Shown here piece by piece: positions 5,020 through 5,572 of a stretch of DNA of 5,572 nt. Where the stretch lies: positions 1-5,572 of the forward strand of contig JALSQA010000017.1 in NCBI GenBank assembly GCA_026985685.1. Direction: 5' to 3'. The translations under genes were made by a program, and so were the position numbers. The notes below the pieces were generated by a model, which was not told where the DNA came from, searched no databases, and worked only from the letters and a program-made list of their open reading frames with translations. Source of the DNA: Campylobacterales bacterium (GTDB lineage: Bacteria > Campylobacterota > Campylobacteria > Campylobacterales > QNZT01). Every line of letters starts with the position of its first letter. The first letter of the stretch is position 1.

Positions 5020-5572
5020 TAAGTGCCTTAGTAAAAAATGAGACTAACTCTTTGATTCTCTTGTCTACTAAAATACTATCTTTACCCTCAAGCAAAATAC
5101 GCAATAAATTTTCAGTTCCTGAATAACGAATCAATGGGCGTATATTTTCTGCTTCTAAACTAGCCAAAAGCTCTTTATAACCTTTGATTTTATCCAAAGG
5201 TATTTTCTTTTTAATTTTAATATTTTTTAGTATCTGTGGATATAGTTCAAATGGGTTTAAAACTTCACTAGCTTTTTTCTTTTTTGCTAAGATATAAGCA
5301 GAAACTTGCAACGCTGCTGCAAGTGCATCTCCTGTTTTTGCAAAATCACTTAAAATGATATGCCCACTTTGTTCACCACCAAAATTTAACCCTTCTTTTT
5401 GCATTGTTTCAAGTACATATTTATCTCCAACATTGCATCTATATACTTGAATATCTTTTTGATTTAAATAATCTTCAAGTGCTTGATTACTCATCACAGT
5501 TGCAGCTACACCATTGTTTGAAAGGTTAGCTTGATCTTTTAAATGCACTGCCAGGACACCAAGTAATTTATC
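5012..5572 (-). CDS. glmM: phosphoglucosamine mutase, C-terminal part (5' end outside window)
   Basis: GlmM interconverts glucosamine-6-phosphate and glucosamine-1-phosphate, feeding UDP-GlcNAc for peptidoglycan and lipopolysaccharide. The last 186 residues are visible, out of about 445 in the family. The frame runs to the window edge (DKLLGVLAVHLKDQ at the break), so the GTG at 5546-5548 is an internal valine, not a start. GGEQSGH (visible residues 65-71) is the sugar-specificity loop of domain 3. RYSGTEN (149-155) is the phosphate-binding loop of domain 4. The catalytic phosphoserine and the DGDGDR metal loop lie upstream of this window. The closely related PgcA/ManB mutases are less likely because the ATVMSN and GGEQSGH context is GlmM-like. 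The gene ends LNG-TAA, overlapping the lspA start by eight bases. Confidence 0.95.
   Translation of the reverse strand, partial: DKLLGVLAVHLKDQANLSNNGVAATVMSNQALEDYLNQKDIQVYRCNVGDKYVLETMQKEGLNFGGEQSGHIILSDFAKTGDALAAALQVSAYILAKKKKASEVLNPFELYPQILKNIKIKKKIPLDKIKGYKELLASLEAENIRPLIRYSGTENLLRILLEGKDSILVDKRIKELVSFFTKALNG

Noticed and set aside
5546..5548. GTG as a start of a shortened GlmM.
   Set aside because: The preceding codons DKLLGVLA are typical internal GlmM sequence in the same frame. This is an internal valine.

Overview
This AT-rich 5.6 kb window looks like a chromosomal housekeeping region of a Campylobacterota (epsilonproteobacterial) species, probably close to the Sulfurimonas/Sulfurovum/Sulfuricurvum group. 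That assignment is an inference from protein style (a ThrS shortened at its N-terminus, Campylobacter-like IF3 and GlmM sequences), low G+C and the gene neighbourhood. No database search was possible.

Layout: two genes lie on the + strand at the left. The first (1-527) is the 3' part of a gene cut by the window edge, resembling the C-terminal region of a two-part RsbW-like ATPase/GNAT-type protein. The second (568-1059) is a four-helix membrane protein with CopD/HemJ-like features. Everything to the right is on the - strand. In transcription order it runs: glmM (3' part, cut by the right edge), lspA, tRNA-Val(GAC), thrS, infC, rpmI, rplT. The two blocks converge at about 1060-1090, where a long hairpin encloses the stop codon of the membrane-protein gene.

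The - strand genes form two tightly linked pairs plus a ribosomal-protein pair. glmM and lspA overlap by 8 bases and serve the cell envelope (UDP-GlcNAc precursor supply and lipoprotein maturation). thrS and infC overlap by 4 bases and use GTG and TTG starts behind the same nine-base Shine-Dalgarno context. After a 148-base spacer come rpmI and rplT, separated from each other by 99 bases. thrS-infC-rpmI-rplT is the widespread translation cluster in which L20 and IF3 often autoregulate. Here both spacers around rpmI contain hairpins, and the infC-rpmI spacer also has two TATAAT boxes and a possible anti-Shine-Dalgarno sequence.

No mobile element, CRISPR array, defence system or clearly new system was found. 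The points most worth a second look are regulatory: structured spacers around rpmI, terminator-shaped hairpins whose T-tracts face against the genes they follow, and the paired non-ATG starts of thrS and infC.
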